This document shows, one piece after another, positions 25,305 to 32,778 of a stretch of DNA of 39,913 nucleotides. Below the pieces are notes generated by a model. That model did no database searches. It was not told the origin of the DNA and saw only the letters and a list, made by a program, of their open reading frames with translations. Made by a program: the position numbers and the translations under genes. Source of the stretch: an uncultured Lentisphaerota bacterium (GTDB lineage Bacteria > Verrucomicrobiota > Lentisphaeria > Oligosphaerales > CAITYL01); assembly GCA_903896595.1 (NCBI GenBank), contig CAITYL010000372.1, positions 1-39,913 on the forward strand, in the 5' to 3' direction. Numbering within the stretch: position 1 is the first letter of the stretch; each line of letters opens with the position of its first letter.

Positions 25305-26899
25305 AAGACGCTGAAGCAAGAATTGCCGAAATCTTTTCCCATTTTGAAGAACTGCCATACCTTTTTATCGGATCTGGGATGGCGCGACGTTATTATGGCC
25401 TGAATAATTGGGAAACTCTACTTCGACATTTTGCCAACTTGGTGCAGCCAGGAAACGAATTTGCGTATGAGTATTACCGCAACGAAGTTGGCGCGGTGCC
25501 GTTGGTGCTTCAATTGCCGACAATTGCAACGCTGATCGAGAGGGATTTTAATCGGGTGTGGCTGAAAGAGCCGGGATTTTCCAAGGACCGGGAACTGTTT
25601 GCGCATTTAGTCAAAGAAGGCGTTTCTCCCTTCAAAATTGCCATTGCCAATCATATACTGGCCTGCCCAAAAAAGACAGATGACAAGCATTTGTTGGATG
25701 AGTTGTCATTTTTGAAAAACGTTGCCAAGCGTAGCGTCGCCGGAGTAATCACAACCAATTATGACCGGATGGCTGAGGATATTTTCGAAGGGTATCAAGT
25801 ATATGTGGGGCAGGAGGAGCTACTGTTTTCAAGCATTCAAGGGGTGGCCGAAATTTATAAAATTCACGGATGCTGCCAACATCCGGAGACAATTGTCATT
25901 TCCAAGGAGGATTATGATGATTTCCAACAGCGTAATGCTTATTTGGCCGCCAAGCTGTTGACCATTTTTATTGAACATCCAATTATTTTTCTCGGTTATT
26001 CAATTTCGGATCCCAATATCGGTTTGATTCTTCAGGCAATAACGGCTTGCCTCTCCACAAAAAATCTACAAAAGTTACAACACCGGCTGGTATTTGTCGA
26101 GTATTCTCCTGATCCAGGGTGCCCGCCCGAGATTCGCAGTCACAGCCAGTCATTTGGCGATGGCAAAGTATTGGAAATGACAAAAATCATCCTGCATGAT
26201 TATATGCCGTTGTACGGGGCGCTACTGGAAAAACGTTACCACTATAACCCGAGATTGTTACGGCAGTTAAAACGGGACATTTACCAGTTGGTTGCCACCA
26301 ATCAGCCAACCGACTGTTTCCGCATCCAGGACATTGAAGACGATGCCGCGTTTGGTGATCTCGATGTGGTCGTCGGTGTTGGTGTTCCGGGTACACACAA
26401 TCTGGCACCTGGTACTGGTGGGCACAACATTCCCACGGTTGAGCAGTTGTATCGTGATGTTCTCTTTGATGATGGCGGTTTTGACGTGAAGACACTGGTG
26501 GAGAGCGCGTTATTTACGCTTCTCAAGCATCATTCAAAGAGTATTCCGCTACACAAATACTTGCAGGCATACAGGGAGAAGTTTAAATGCGAGCCACCAC
26601 TGGAACTGGTAAAAGAGGTTAAAACAACCTTTGATCAGTTTTTGAATGTCGCATTGAGAAAACGGCAGGGTAAAGAAAAACCACCGGCGGCTTCCATTTC
26701 CGCCATAGCCACGCTATTGGAAAAAGAGGAATACAGCGAAATTATCAACCAAATTCTGCTGTTGCCTGAGTCGCAATTCTGCGTGGCGGAGTTGGAAGGC
26801 TTTTTGAAACATGTACTGTCTGACGGGCAGGTTAAATTTAAAACTGACCTTCGGCGTCTGATCAAAATTTATGACTGGCTGAAGTATGGGAAAAAATAA
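25301..26899 (+). CDS. SIR2-domain defence protein (probable NADase)
   Basis: 532 residues from the ATG at 25301, which overlaps the methyltransferase TGA; GGAGA lies 8 bases upstream. The SIR2 fold is marked by LFIGSGMARRYYGLNNWETLL (residues 21-41), TTNYDRMAED (151-160, Asn153 and Asp155), IYKIHGC (His189) and IFLGYSISDPN, the SIR2_2 pattern seen in anti-phage effectors. In several such systems SIR2 domains cleave NAD and stop growth after infection. The C-terminal 240 residues are unassigned and may sense a partner or product. As last gene of the operon it is a plausible effector that acts if methyltransferase/helicase restriction fails; this is inference. Its DNA is clearly less GC-rich than the genes before it. 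Confidence 0.85.
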   Translation: MKDAEARIAEIFSHFEELPYLFIGSGMARRYYGLNNWETLLRHFANLVQPGNEFAYEYYRNEVGAVPLVLQLPTIATLIERDFNRVWLKEPGFSKDRELFAHLVKEGVSPFKIAIANHILACPKKTDDKHLLDELSFLKNVAKRSVAGVITTNYDRMAEDIFEGYQVYVGQEELLFSSIQGVAEIYKIHGCCQHPETIVISKEDYDDFQQRNAYLAAKLLTIFIEHPIIFLGYSISDPNIGLILQAITACLSTKNLQKLQHRLVFVEYSPDPGCPPEIRSHSQSFGDGKVLEMTKIILHDYMPLYGALLEKRYHYNPRLLRQLKRDIYQLVATNQPTDCFRIQDIEDDAAFGDLDVVVGVGVPGTHNLAPGTGGHNIPTVEQLYRDVLFDDGGFDVKTLVESALFTLLKHHSKSIPLHKYLQAYREKFKCEPPLELVKEVKTTFDQFLNVALRKRQGKEKPPAASISAIATLLEKEEYSEIINQILLLPESQFCVAELEGFLKHVLSDGQVKFKTDLRRLIKIYDWLKYGKK

Positions 26900-26917
26900 G
26901 GCCGCCCGAAGGCGGCC
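26900..26917 (-). terminator. Hairpin at the end of the defence operon
   Basis: GGCCGCC-CGAA-GGCGGCC is a perfect 7-bp stem with a four-base loop directly after the SIR2 stop. The T-run needed for an intrinsic terminator is on the minus strand (TTATTTTTT), so it would stop transcription coming from the right. On the plus strand it may only protect the mRNA end. Confidence 0.55.
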
Positions 26918-27331
26918 CCGTAAAATCTTGGCGTCCCAACCACCTATCCAGAAAGCAACCCCAATGGTCACAATCCAAAATCAGCTTGGACGCCATACTC
27001 CCAAGTGCCTCGACCAGAAAGCACGCTCACTCCAACAGCGCACAATCCACTCTCAACACCTCCCCTAAAATATACCCGAAAAGCCGCATGTCAAACCGCC
27101 TCGCCGCAGAATCCGCCCCATCTGGAACAAGGAAATAACCATGGCCCGTGGAAGCGTTTGCCGCCCTGCACGCCGGCAAAAAGAAAGAGCCGGGGGCATG
27201 ACGAACCGCCCCGATTAAGGGATGGCTACTTACACATGCCACCAGGCTCTTGGATTTCCCATGATTTTTCTTTCGCGTTCTCTGCGTTCTTTCGCGGTGA
27301 ATCAAATGATGGATGGTGATTCAGTACACCC
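26918..27331. other. Intergenic region without a recognised gene
   Basis: About 410 bases between the SIR2 and EamA genes. A minus-strand frame at 27027-27305 is open but matches nothing I know. The right end (27270-27303) holds CGCGTTCTCTGCGTTC and TTCGCGGTGAAT, a variant of the CACGAAG-type quasi-repeat in reverse orientation. No promoter can be named with confidence. Confidence 0.4.
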
Positions 27332-28213
27332 ATGCCCTACTTAATTCTTGCCTCCCTGGTCTGGGCCTTTTCCTTCGGGCTGATCAAACTGTATTTGCCG
27401 GGGGTGCCGCCGGCCCTGGTCACGGTCGTGCGGCTGGCCTTGGCGCTGCTGGTGTTCCTGCCGTTCTGGCGGCCGGCGCGGTTACCGGGACGGCTGGCGG
27501 CCGGGCTGACGCTCACCGGCGCGGTGCAGTACGGCCTGATGTACCTGTGCTACCTGGCCGCCTTTCCGCGGCTGCCGGCCCATGCGGTGGCGCTCTTCAC
27601 CATTTTCACCCCGCTGTGGGTGATGGTGTTTGAGCGGCTCGGCCACGGCCGCCTGCCCGGCCGCTTCTGGGCCGCCGCCGGCCTGGCGGTGGCCGGGGCC
27701 GCCGTGCTGCTGTTCCGCGGCGGCGCCTGGAGCCAGCAGGCCTGGGCCGGGTTTCTGCTGGTCCAGGGCTCCAACGCCTGCTTCGCCTGGGGACAGGTGC
27801 GCTACCGGACGCTGGCGCCACGGCTGGGCGGGGTGCGCGAGGAACAGGCCTACGCCTGGCTGTATCTGGGCGGTCTGCTGGCCGCGCTGCCCGTGCTGCT
27901 GCTGGCCGGCGGTGCCGGCCAAGCCCTGGCCAAAATCACCCTGCCCCAGGCGGCCATCCTGCTCTATCTGGGCGTGCTCGCCTCCGGGGTGTGCTTCTTC
28001 TGGTGGAACCGGGGCGCCCGCCGGGTCAATGCCGGCACCCTGGCGGCCATGAACAACCTCAAGATCCCCCTGGCGGTAGTGGTCGCCCTGACCGTGTTTG
28101 GCGAAACCGCACAGCCCGGCCGCCTGACCCTCAGCTGCCTGCTGCTGGCCGCCGCCCTGCTGGTCGCCCGGCACGGCGGAAACCAAATGGTGCTATCCGT
28201 CAAATCCCCATAA
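27332..28213 (+). CDS. EamA/DMT-family permease
   Basis: 293 residues with ten hydrophobic segments in two EamA repeats. The first runs from YLILASLVWAFSFGLIKLYL through GLMYLCYLAAFPRLPAHAVA to FTPLWVMVFERL; the second begins near WAGFLLVQGSNACFAWGQV and includes YLGVLASGVCFFWWNRGARR and MNNLKIPLAVVVALTVFGE. EamA transporters export or import small metabolites such as amino acids, sugars or nucleobases at the inner membrane. It appears to be a single-gene unit: a hairpin region follows, and the ExbB gene starts 365 bases downstream. Substrate unknown. Confidence 0.88.
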   Translation: MPYLILASLVWAFSFGLIKLYLPGVPPALVTVVRLALALLVFLPFWRPARLPGRLAAGLTLTGAVQYGLMYLCYLAAFPRLPAHAVALFTIFTPLWVMVFERLGHGRLPGRFWAAAGLAVAGAAVLLFRGGAWSQQAWAGFLLVQGSNACFAWGQVRYRTLAPRLGGVREEQAYAWLYLGGLLAALPVLLLAGGAGQALAKITLPQAAILLYLGVLASGVCFFWWNRGARRVNAGTLAAMNNLKIPLAVVVALTVFGETAQPGRLTLSCLLLAAALLVARHGGNQMVLSVKSP

Positions 28214-28256
28214 TCCGCGGTAAAAACAGATTTCAACGGCCAAGACAATAATCAAT

Positions 28257-28470
28257 TGGGGCCACCCTTTTGAAAAAGGGTGCTCCCCAAGCCCCTTCCT
28301 AAAACTTTTGCATCTTAAACCGGAGGGCGCTTTCGCCACAAGCCAGCGCTCGGTGATGCGACCGTTTGCCAGAACAGCTTGTGGCGAAAGCGCCCTCCGC
28401 GTATTAAGAAACAAAAAGGTTTGACGGAGGGTTTGGGAACCGCCTTTCCTCAAAAGGGGGTTCCCAACAT
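28257..28470. repeat. Long nested inverted repeat after the EamA gene
   Basis: The centre is a perfect 23-bp inverted repeat (28321-28343 and 28377-28399, beginning CGGAGGGCGCTTTCGCC). Outside it the arms continue imperfectly: CTTTTGA...AAAGGG, TCCCCAA, CCC.TCC and TCTTAA on the left all recur, reversed, on the right up to about 28458. At the left end CACCCTTTT-GA-AAAAGGGTG (28263-28282) is itself a 9-bp hairpin that could end EamA transcription. No gene is present in the 365-base gap. It looks like a foldback repetitive element or a structured RNA. Confidence 0.75.
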
Positions 28471-28578
28471 CGTTCGGCAAAACTGTCATGCACCCCTTTC
28501 GGCGTTCCGGCTTCCATTCTGGGAAAAAAACATTACGTTGCCTGCTTTCGTCCCGCGAAAAAGGAGAGTCGTGCTTTT

Positions 28579-29013
28579 ATGGAACACATGAAGGAAATCA
28601 TCGACTACGGCATCATCGGCATTCTGCTGTTGATGAGCGTGGTCTCGGTCGGCCTGGCCATCGAGCGCTGGCTGACCTACCGGCAACTTCAGTTGTCCGA
28701 CTTCACCGACCGGCGCGAACTGGAGATTCAGCTCACCTCCAAACTGCACCTGATCGCCACCATTGCCAGCAACTCGCCCTATATCGGGCTGCTGGGCACC
28801 GTGATGGGCATCATGGTCACCTTCTATAACATGGGCGTCGACGGCTTCATGGACACCAACAAGATCATGGTCGGCCTGGCCCTGGCGCTCAAGGCCACCG
28901 CGATCGGCCTGCTGGTCGCCATTCCGTCCGTCACCTTCTACAACCTGTTGCTGCGCCGCGTCAAGGTGCTGCTGACCCAGTGGGATATCCGCCATGGACC
29001 CGAAGTCGTTTGA
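28579..29013 (+). CDS. exbB: ExbB-like proton channel subunit (TonB energiser)
   Basis: 144 residues, matching the short type of ExbB/TolQ/MotA channel. Three membrane segments: IIDYGIIGILLLMSVVSVGL (about 6-28), ASNSPYIGLLGTVMGIMVTFYNM (about 63-85) and LALALKATAIGLLVAIPSVTFYN (about 99-122). The GLLGTVMGIM and ALKATAIGLLVAIPS motifs are conserved in the family. With ExbD it uses the proton gradient to energise TonB. AAAAAGGAGAG lies 12 bases before the ATG; another in-frame ATG is at 28588. The stop overlaps exbD by 20 bases, so the three genes form one translational unit. Confidence 0.88.
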   Translation: MEHMKEIIDYGIIGILLLMSVVSVGLAIERWLTYRQLQLSDFTDRRELEIQLTSKLHLIATIASNSPYIGLLGTVMGIMVTFYNMGVDGFMDTNKIMVGLALALKATAIGLLVAIPSVTFYNLLLRRVKVLLTQWDIRHGPEVV

Positions 29014-29374
29014 CTATCTGAACGTCATTCCGCTGGTGGATGTGATGCTGGTGCTGCTGACCATCGTCCTGACCACCTCGACCTTCATCGCCACCGGCGG
29101 CATCCCGGTCGAGCTGCCCCAGGCGTCCAAAAGCAAGGATGAGGCGCTCAAGAACCGGACCATTGAGATCGACCGCAAGGGGCGGATCTATCTCAACTCC
29201 AAGGCGGTCACCCTGCCCAGCCTGAAGGCGGCCTTTTCCACCCTGGACCGCGCCACGCCGATCTTGATCCGGGCCGACAAGACCCTGGCGCTGCAGGCGT
29301 TCGTGGACGTGCTCGACATCGTCAAGTCCCTGGGTTTCAAAAAAGTCAGCCTGCAGACCGAAGCGAAACCGTGA
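28994..29374 (+). CDS. exbD: ExbD-like proton channel subunit
   Basis: 126 residues. One membrane segment near the N-terminus (LNVIPLVDVMLVLLTIVLTTSTFI) contains the key membrane Asp (LVDVMLVLL) that carries protons. The periplasmic part has GGIPVELPQASKS, a short signature of the family, and TPILIRADKTLALQAFVDVLDIVKSLGFKKVSL, the typical C-terminal fold. It works with ExbB and TonB. It starts inside exbB (20-base overlap), and its TGA shares bases with the GTG start of tonB (GTGA). Confidence 0.9.
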   Translation: MDPKSFDYLNVIPLVDVMLVLLTIVLTTSTFIATGGIPVELPQASKSKDEALKNRTIEIDRKGRIYLNSKAVTLPSLKAAFSTLDRATPILIRADKTLALQAFVDVLDIVKSLGFKKVSLQTEAKP

Positions 29375-30141
29375 CGGCTCAACGCCAAGGCTGGATAGCG
29401 TCGCTGATCGTGCACGGGGTGTGCCTGGGCGCCTTTTTCGTCCTAACCTGGAGCATGCCCGGCGCCGCTCCCGGGCCGGTCGGCCTGGAAATGTTCATGG
29501 GCGAGCAGGTCCCCCAGTCGCGCGGCAGCCCCCCCAAAGCCGCCAAGGAAGAGCAGGAAGAAGCCGACGACGCCCCCGCCAAAACCAAGTCCGCCGCCAA
29601 GCTCTCCGACGCCCCGTCCAGCGTCAAGGTAACCGCCCCCAAGAAGGGCACGGAGACCGAGCTTGAGCGCATCGCCCGCATCCGTAAAGGGCTAAAAAAG
29701 ACCTCCAAACGCCAGGCCGTGGCCAAGGCCCTGGCCGCCTTGGACAAGACCCAGCGCTTCGACGCCGACGCCATCGGCAACAGCCTCGGCGGCCAGGTAC
29801 GCAACATCGGCGTGGCCCGCTTCTCGTCCCAGGGCGGCGGCGGCACCACCGCCGCCGCGGGCGCCAGCTATTTCGCCGACGTCACCGCCCGCCTGCATGA
29901 GCAATGGAATCAGCCCAGCCGTTCCGAAGTCGGCGACGGCCAGCCCCGGGTGGTGGTCAGCCTGACCATTGCCAGCGATGGCCGGGTCACCTCCGCCCGC
30001 GTCACCAACCGCAGCGGCCGCGCCGCCATGGACGCGTCCGTTCAGGAACTGCTCTCCAGCCTCTCCCGCCTGGCGGCGCCGCGCGACTTCGGCATCTCCA
30101 GCAGCTCCCTCACGGTCGTCGTCAATTTCGAGTTGGACTAG
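29371..30141 (+). CDS. tonB: TonB-family energy transducer
   Basis: 256 residues with a GTG start overlapping the exbD stop. A single N-terminal membrane helix (WIASLIVHGVCLGAFFVLTW) with the conserved His near its start is the TonB anchor. A long Ala/Lys/Glu-rich linker (about 50-160) replaces the usual Pro-rich spacer. The C-terminal domain (about 165-256: YFADVTARLHEQWNQPS, VVVSLTIASDGRVTSARVTNRSG, MDASVQELLSSLSRL) matches TonB/TolA-type domains. It would pass energy from ExbBD to outer-membrane receptors. No TonB-dependent receptor lies in the window, so the substrate is unknown. A TolA-like role is also possible. Confidence 0.85.
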   Translation: MTAQRQGWIASLIVHGVCLGAFFVLTWSMPGAAPGPVGLEMFMGEQVPQSRGSPPKAAKEEQEEADDAPAKTKSAAKLSDAPSSVKVTAPKKGTETELERIARIRKGLKKTSKRQAVAKALAALDKTQRFDADAIGNSLGGQVRNIGVARFSSQGGGGTTAAAGASYFADVTARLHEQWNQPSRSEVGDGQPRVVVSLTIASDGRVTSARVTNRSGRAAMDASVQELLSSLSRLAAPRDFGISSSSLTVVVNFELD

Positions 30142-30166
30142 TACTTTGTAATACGTAAACGTTCGG

Positions 30167-30197
30167 ATTCACCACGAAGACACGAAGAGCACGAAGG
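30167..30197 (+). repeat. CACGAAG quasi-repeat, copy 1
   Basis: ATTCACCACGAAG, then ACACGAAG and AGCACGAAG. The match with 36904-36933 continues through TAAATCGAA (about 45 bases with three differences), so both are copies of one dispersed element. Confidence 0.75.
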
Positions 30198-30216
30198 TAA
30201 ATCGAAAGGGAGCGAA

Positions 30217-30329
30217 AGTGACCGGTCAAAAAAGTTCCACGTCTTCTGGGAACGCTGAGCCCCAGCTCGGCGTGATGTCGCGTGGAGGGTGTCCGTTGTT
30301 GGCCGGTCACTGACGTTCGCGGCTCGGAA
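30217..30329. repeat. Dispersed element with short terminal inverted repeats
   Basis: Begins AGTGACCGGTCA (30217-30228); TGGCCGGTCACT at 30300-30311 is its inverse with one difference. The right flank (30301-30329) reappears inverted at 15377-15405. The middle has GGGAACGCTGAGCCCCAGC, itself partly palindromic. No coding potential is evident. It sits between tonB and a small membrane protein gene. Confidence 0.5.
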
Positions 30330-30335
30330 ATAAAA

Positions 30336-30397
30336 ACGTGATGCGTGAAACGTAATGCGTAAAAATGTGTCACGTATCACGCTTTACGTTTCACGCC
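30336..30397. repeat. Heptad quasi-repeat with inverted halves
   Basis: Left half: ACGTGAT, GCGTGAA, ACGTAAT, GCGTAAA. After six bases the right half reads TCACGTA, TCACGCT, TTACGTT, TCACGCC, the reverse-complement words. It can fold into a hairpin 17 bases before the next start codon. Word and layout resemble the array at 8814-8911. Confidence 0.75.
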
Positions 30398-30413
30398 CAC
30401 CCGGAGTCCCCCG

Positions 30414-30683
30414 ATGGAGCCCGCCAAATTCTTTGAAGCCGTCATGCTGCTCTGCTTCGGCGCCGCCTGGCCGTTTTCCATTTACCGGCTGCTCAAAACC
30501 CGCTGGGCCGAAGGCAAAAGCATCGCCTTCCTGGTCATTGTCCTGCTCGGCTACGCCTCGGGCATCCTGTACAAGATCACCGGCCGCATGGACAACGTGA
30601 TCTACCTCTATGTCCTCAATATGATCATGGTCAGCATCGACCTGGGCCTCTGCATCCACTACAAGCGGCTCCGCGGGCGCTGA
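30414..30683 (+). CDS. Small three-helix membrane protein (PQ-loop-like)
   Basis: 89 residues with three membrane segments: AVMLLCFGAAWPFSIYRLL (about 9-27), SIAFLVIVLLGYASGILYKI (about 37-56) and VIYLYVLNMIMVSIDLGLCI (about 62-81). GAAWPFSIYR and the three-helix size recall half-transporters of the SemiSWEET/PQ-loop type, but the PQ signature is not exact. Similar small proteins are common as hypotheticals in diverse bacteria, from memory only. Inner-membrane location is certain; function unknown. The heptad hairpin lies immediately upstream. Confidence 0.65.
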   Translation: MEPAKFFEAVMLLCFGAAWPFSIYRLLKTRWAEGKSIAFLVIVLLGYASGILYKITGRMDNVIYLYVLNMIMVSIDLGLCIHYKRLRGR

Positions 30684-30742
30684 GCCGCCCACGGGGCAGC
30701 ACTGAGCCACTTGCAGCCCCCACCGTTGCGTGGAATTTAGAC

Positions 30743-31195
30743 ATGATGACTTTTTCGTTCTTGCGGATTCTTGTAATTTCCGCCGTAATCTGTTTTGCAT
30801 CACATGCAGAAGATCGGCAAATTTACTCATCGGATCAAACAGAGCGATACTTTGCGCGAAGTGATCTTGTTGCAAGGACAAAGGTATTAACAGTTGATTT
30901 TGTCGGCAAGCCCGCACGAATCGATGGTGGCCGCATTATTATCGATGTATTTGTCTATGGGCGGCTCGTGACCATGCAACGTCTGGAGCCATATGTATCT
31001 AAGCGATCAGCTCCACCTGAAAAGTTTTACATCTTTCAGAAAGGCGCTCTTGATGGCATAGGTCGAGCCAAGCTTGAAGCAGGAAAAGAATACATCCTTT
31101 TCTTGAAATCATCAGGGCCACCAGACATTGCCAAAAACAATATTGAAACGGAGCCACCGCTTCCCGAATGTTTTTTACTATTCTGTTCTGAATGA
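30743..31195 (+). CDS. Secreted hypothetical protein
   Basis: 150 residues with a signal peptide (FLRILVISAVICFASHA) and predicted cleavage before EDRQIY. The mature part looks like a small beta-barrel: SDLVARTKVLTVDF, GGRIIIDVFVYGRLV, KFYIFQKGAL and LEAGKEYILFLKSSG. That order (an export-linked strand, a middle strand, then GKEYILFL) recurs in secreted NTR/OB-like proteins, but I cannot name a family. The DNA is less GC-rich than the neighbours. It ends with CFLLFCSE, two Cys close together. A start at 30746 is equally possible. Confidence 0.55.
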   Translation: MMTFSFLRILVISAVICFASHAEDRQIYSSDQTERYFARSDLVARTKVLTVDFVGKPARIDGGRIIIDVFVYGRLVTMQRLEPYVSKRSAPPEKFYIFQKGALDGIGRAKLEAGKEYILFLKSSGPPDIAKNNIETEPPLPECFLLFCSE

Positions 31196-31273
31196 ACAAC
31201 AAGGCGTCGTTGCTAAAAGCGACACAATTGAATTCTTGCGAATTTCCGCCATACTTTTTTCCAAGCAAAACAA

Positions 31274-31313
31274 ACGATAACGGGTTCGTCCGCCCGAGGA
31301 CGGGCGGCTCCCG
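31274..31313 (+). repeat. 40-bp REP-like element, copy 1
   Basis: ACGATAACGGGTTCGTCCGC followed by the stem CCGCCCG-AGGA-CGGGCGG and CTCCCG. It is identical to 33104-33143 except for one base, and a diverged inverse copy lies at 33006-33030. It lies in a 335-base gap without a gene, which also holds GTGGCAAAG (31346) and its inverse CTTTGCCAC (31409). Confidence 0.75.
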
Positions 31314-31452
31314 AGGCACGTCACACAACGAGAGTAGAACGGGGGTGGCAAAGGGCTTGCAGCCCGCCAGATCGGAAACGTGCTACGCGAAGAGCGCGAT
31401 GCAATCGCTTTGCCACATTCAACACCATTTTTGACAACGTCGCTTCCGGTTT

Positions 31453-31521
31453 TATACTGCGTTAGGCTGAAAACGAACATTCAACGTTCAGAAAATTAAG
31501 TTTTCACCCTAACGCGGTATA
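31453..31521. repeat. 22-bp inverted repeat in the leader of the histidine kinase gene
   Basis: Left arm 31453-31474 (TATACTGCGTTAGGCTG then AAAAC); right arm 31500-31521 is its reverse complement with two mismatches. The 25-base loop contains CATTCAACGTTCAG. The element ends nine bases before the ATG at 31531, so it must be in or next to the kinase promoter or 5' leader. Confidence 0.7.
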
Positions 31522-31530
31522 CCTTCCATC

Positions 31531-32739
31531 ATGCCTACTCCTCCCGCCCATTTCCCCACCTTTTTGGACCGCTTGGTGGGACGCTTGGACCGTTTGGACC
31601 CTGCCAGCGTCCAAACTTATCTGCTGCGGCTGGTCCGGGAAAAGGGGTTCCTGGAAACCGTCTTCAACACCATCCGTGAAGGCGTCGTGGTCATTGACCG
31701 CGCCCTGAAGGTCCAATATTGCAACGCCGCCGCCCGCCAGTTTCTCGCCGGGGGCGACGACATGACCAACCGCCGCATCGACAAGTTCCTGCGCGACATC
31801 GACTGGCGCCGGCTGATGGCCGCCGAATCCGGCGAATGGCGACGCGTCTCGCTCCAGGAAATCGAGGTCTTTTACCCCACCCACCGCCACCTCACCTTCT
31901 ACCTGGTCCCCTATCCCGGCGAAGGCGGCGACGGCGTCACCGGCTTCCCCCTCGCCATCCTGCTCCTGCACGACACCACCCAGCTGCATCAGGACCAGCA
32001 GAAAACCATTGAATCCCGCAAGATCGAGGCGATCACCGACCTGGCCGCCGGCGTCGCCCATGAGATCGGCAACCCTCTCAACAGCCTGACCATCCATCTG
32101 CAACTGCTGCGCCGCACCCTGGCGCGCCAAGCCGATCCCGAGCTCGCCGCCGAAGCCGGCGAACTGCTCGACGTCGCCACCCAGGAAGTCACCCGCCTCG
32201 ACGCCATTATCCACCATTTCCTGCGCGCCGTCCGCCCCACCCCGCTCAACCTGGCGCCGGTCAACCTGCGCGAACTGCTTACCGCCGCGCTCGCCTTTAT
32301 GGGCCGTGAGATTGACGACCGCCACATCCTGGTTGAGGCCACCTGGCCCGACACCCTGCCCCTGGTCATGGGCGACGCCGACCAGCTCCGCCAGGCGTTT
32401 TTCAATATCATCAAGAACGCCATTCAGGCTATGCCTGACGGCGGCGCCCTGCGCGTCGGCGTGGAAGAGCGCGGCGCCTTCCTGGAGGTCCGCTTCGCCG
32501 ACACCGGCCAGGGCATCGATCCCGCCGTGCTTCCCCGCATTCTCGAACCCTATTTCACCACCCGCCAAGACGGCAATGGTCTGGGGCTGATGATCGTGGA
32601 CCGGGTCATCCGCGGCCACGGCGGCGAATTGGGCATCGACAGCGTGCCCGGCCGCGGCACCGTGTTCACCGTCCGCCTGCCGCTCCACACCCGCCAGGTC
32701 CGCCTGCTGGAACAGGGCCGCCCCGCGGATGAACCGTGA
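31531..32739 (+). CDS. NtrB-like sensor histidine kinase (PAS-HisKA-HATPase)
   Basis: 402 residues without membrane segments, so a cytoplasmic sensor. A PAS domain (about 38-155: FNTIREGVVVIDRALKVQYC, LHDTTQ) precedes HisKA with the H-box AAGVAHEIGNPLNSL (His177), then an ATPase domain with N-box FFNIIKNAIQAMPDGG (Asn296), G1 ADTGQGIDP, F-box PYFTTR and G2 GNGLGLMIV. The HEIGNPL form and lack of membrane helices fit NtrB/AtoS-type kinases that pair with sigma54 activators. No response regulator lies beside it, so it is an orphan here. A 22-bp inverted repeat precedes it and several hairpins follow. The N-terminal FLDRLVGRLDRLD is encoded by near-nonameric DNA repeats. Confidence 0.9.
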   Translation: MPTPPAHFPTFLDRLVGRLDRLDPASVQTYLLRLVREKGFLETVFNTIREGVVVIDRALKVQYCNAAARQFLAGGDDMTNRRIDKFLRDIDWRRLMAAESGEWRRVSLQEIEVFYPTHRHLTFYLVPYPGEGGDGVTGFPLAILLLHDTTQLHQDQQKTIESRKIEAITDLAAGVAHEIGNPLNSLTIHLQLLRRTLARQADPELAAEAGELLDVATQEVTRLDAIIHHFLRAVRPTPLNLAPVNLRELLTAALAFMGREIDDRHILVEATWPDTLPLVMGDADQLRQAFFNIIKNAIQAMPDGGALRVGVEERGAFLEVRFADTGQGIDPAVLPRILEPYFTTRQDGNGLGLMIVDRVIRGHGGELGIDSVPGRGTVFTVRLPLHTRQVRLLEQGRPADEP

Positions 32740-32748
32740 ACGCAAGCC

Positions 32749-32778
32749 GCGCCAGCCCAAGATTGCGCTGGCGCTTTT
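32749..32778 (+). terminator. Intrinsic terminator of the histidine kinase gene
   Basis: GCGCCAGC (32749-32756) pairs with GCTGGCGC (32767-32774), followed by TTTT. It starts ten bases after the stop codon. Its tail overlaps the first arm of the large foldback at 32774-32876, so the two folds compete. Confidence 0.55.

Noticed and set aside
27027..27305. 92-codon minus-strand frame in the SIR2-EamA gap
   Set aside because: No ribosome site or known family; its start lies in a quasi-repeat. Kept only as part of the intergenic entry.
31192..31434. 80-codon frame after the secreted hypothetical gene
   Set aside because: It runs through the REP-like element and a hairpin, so it is very unlikely to be coding.
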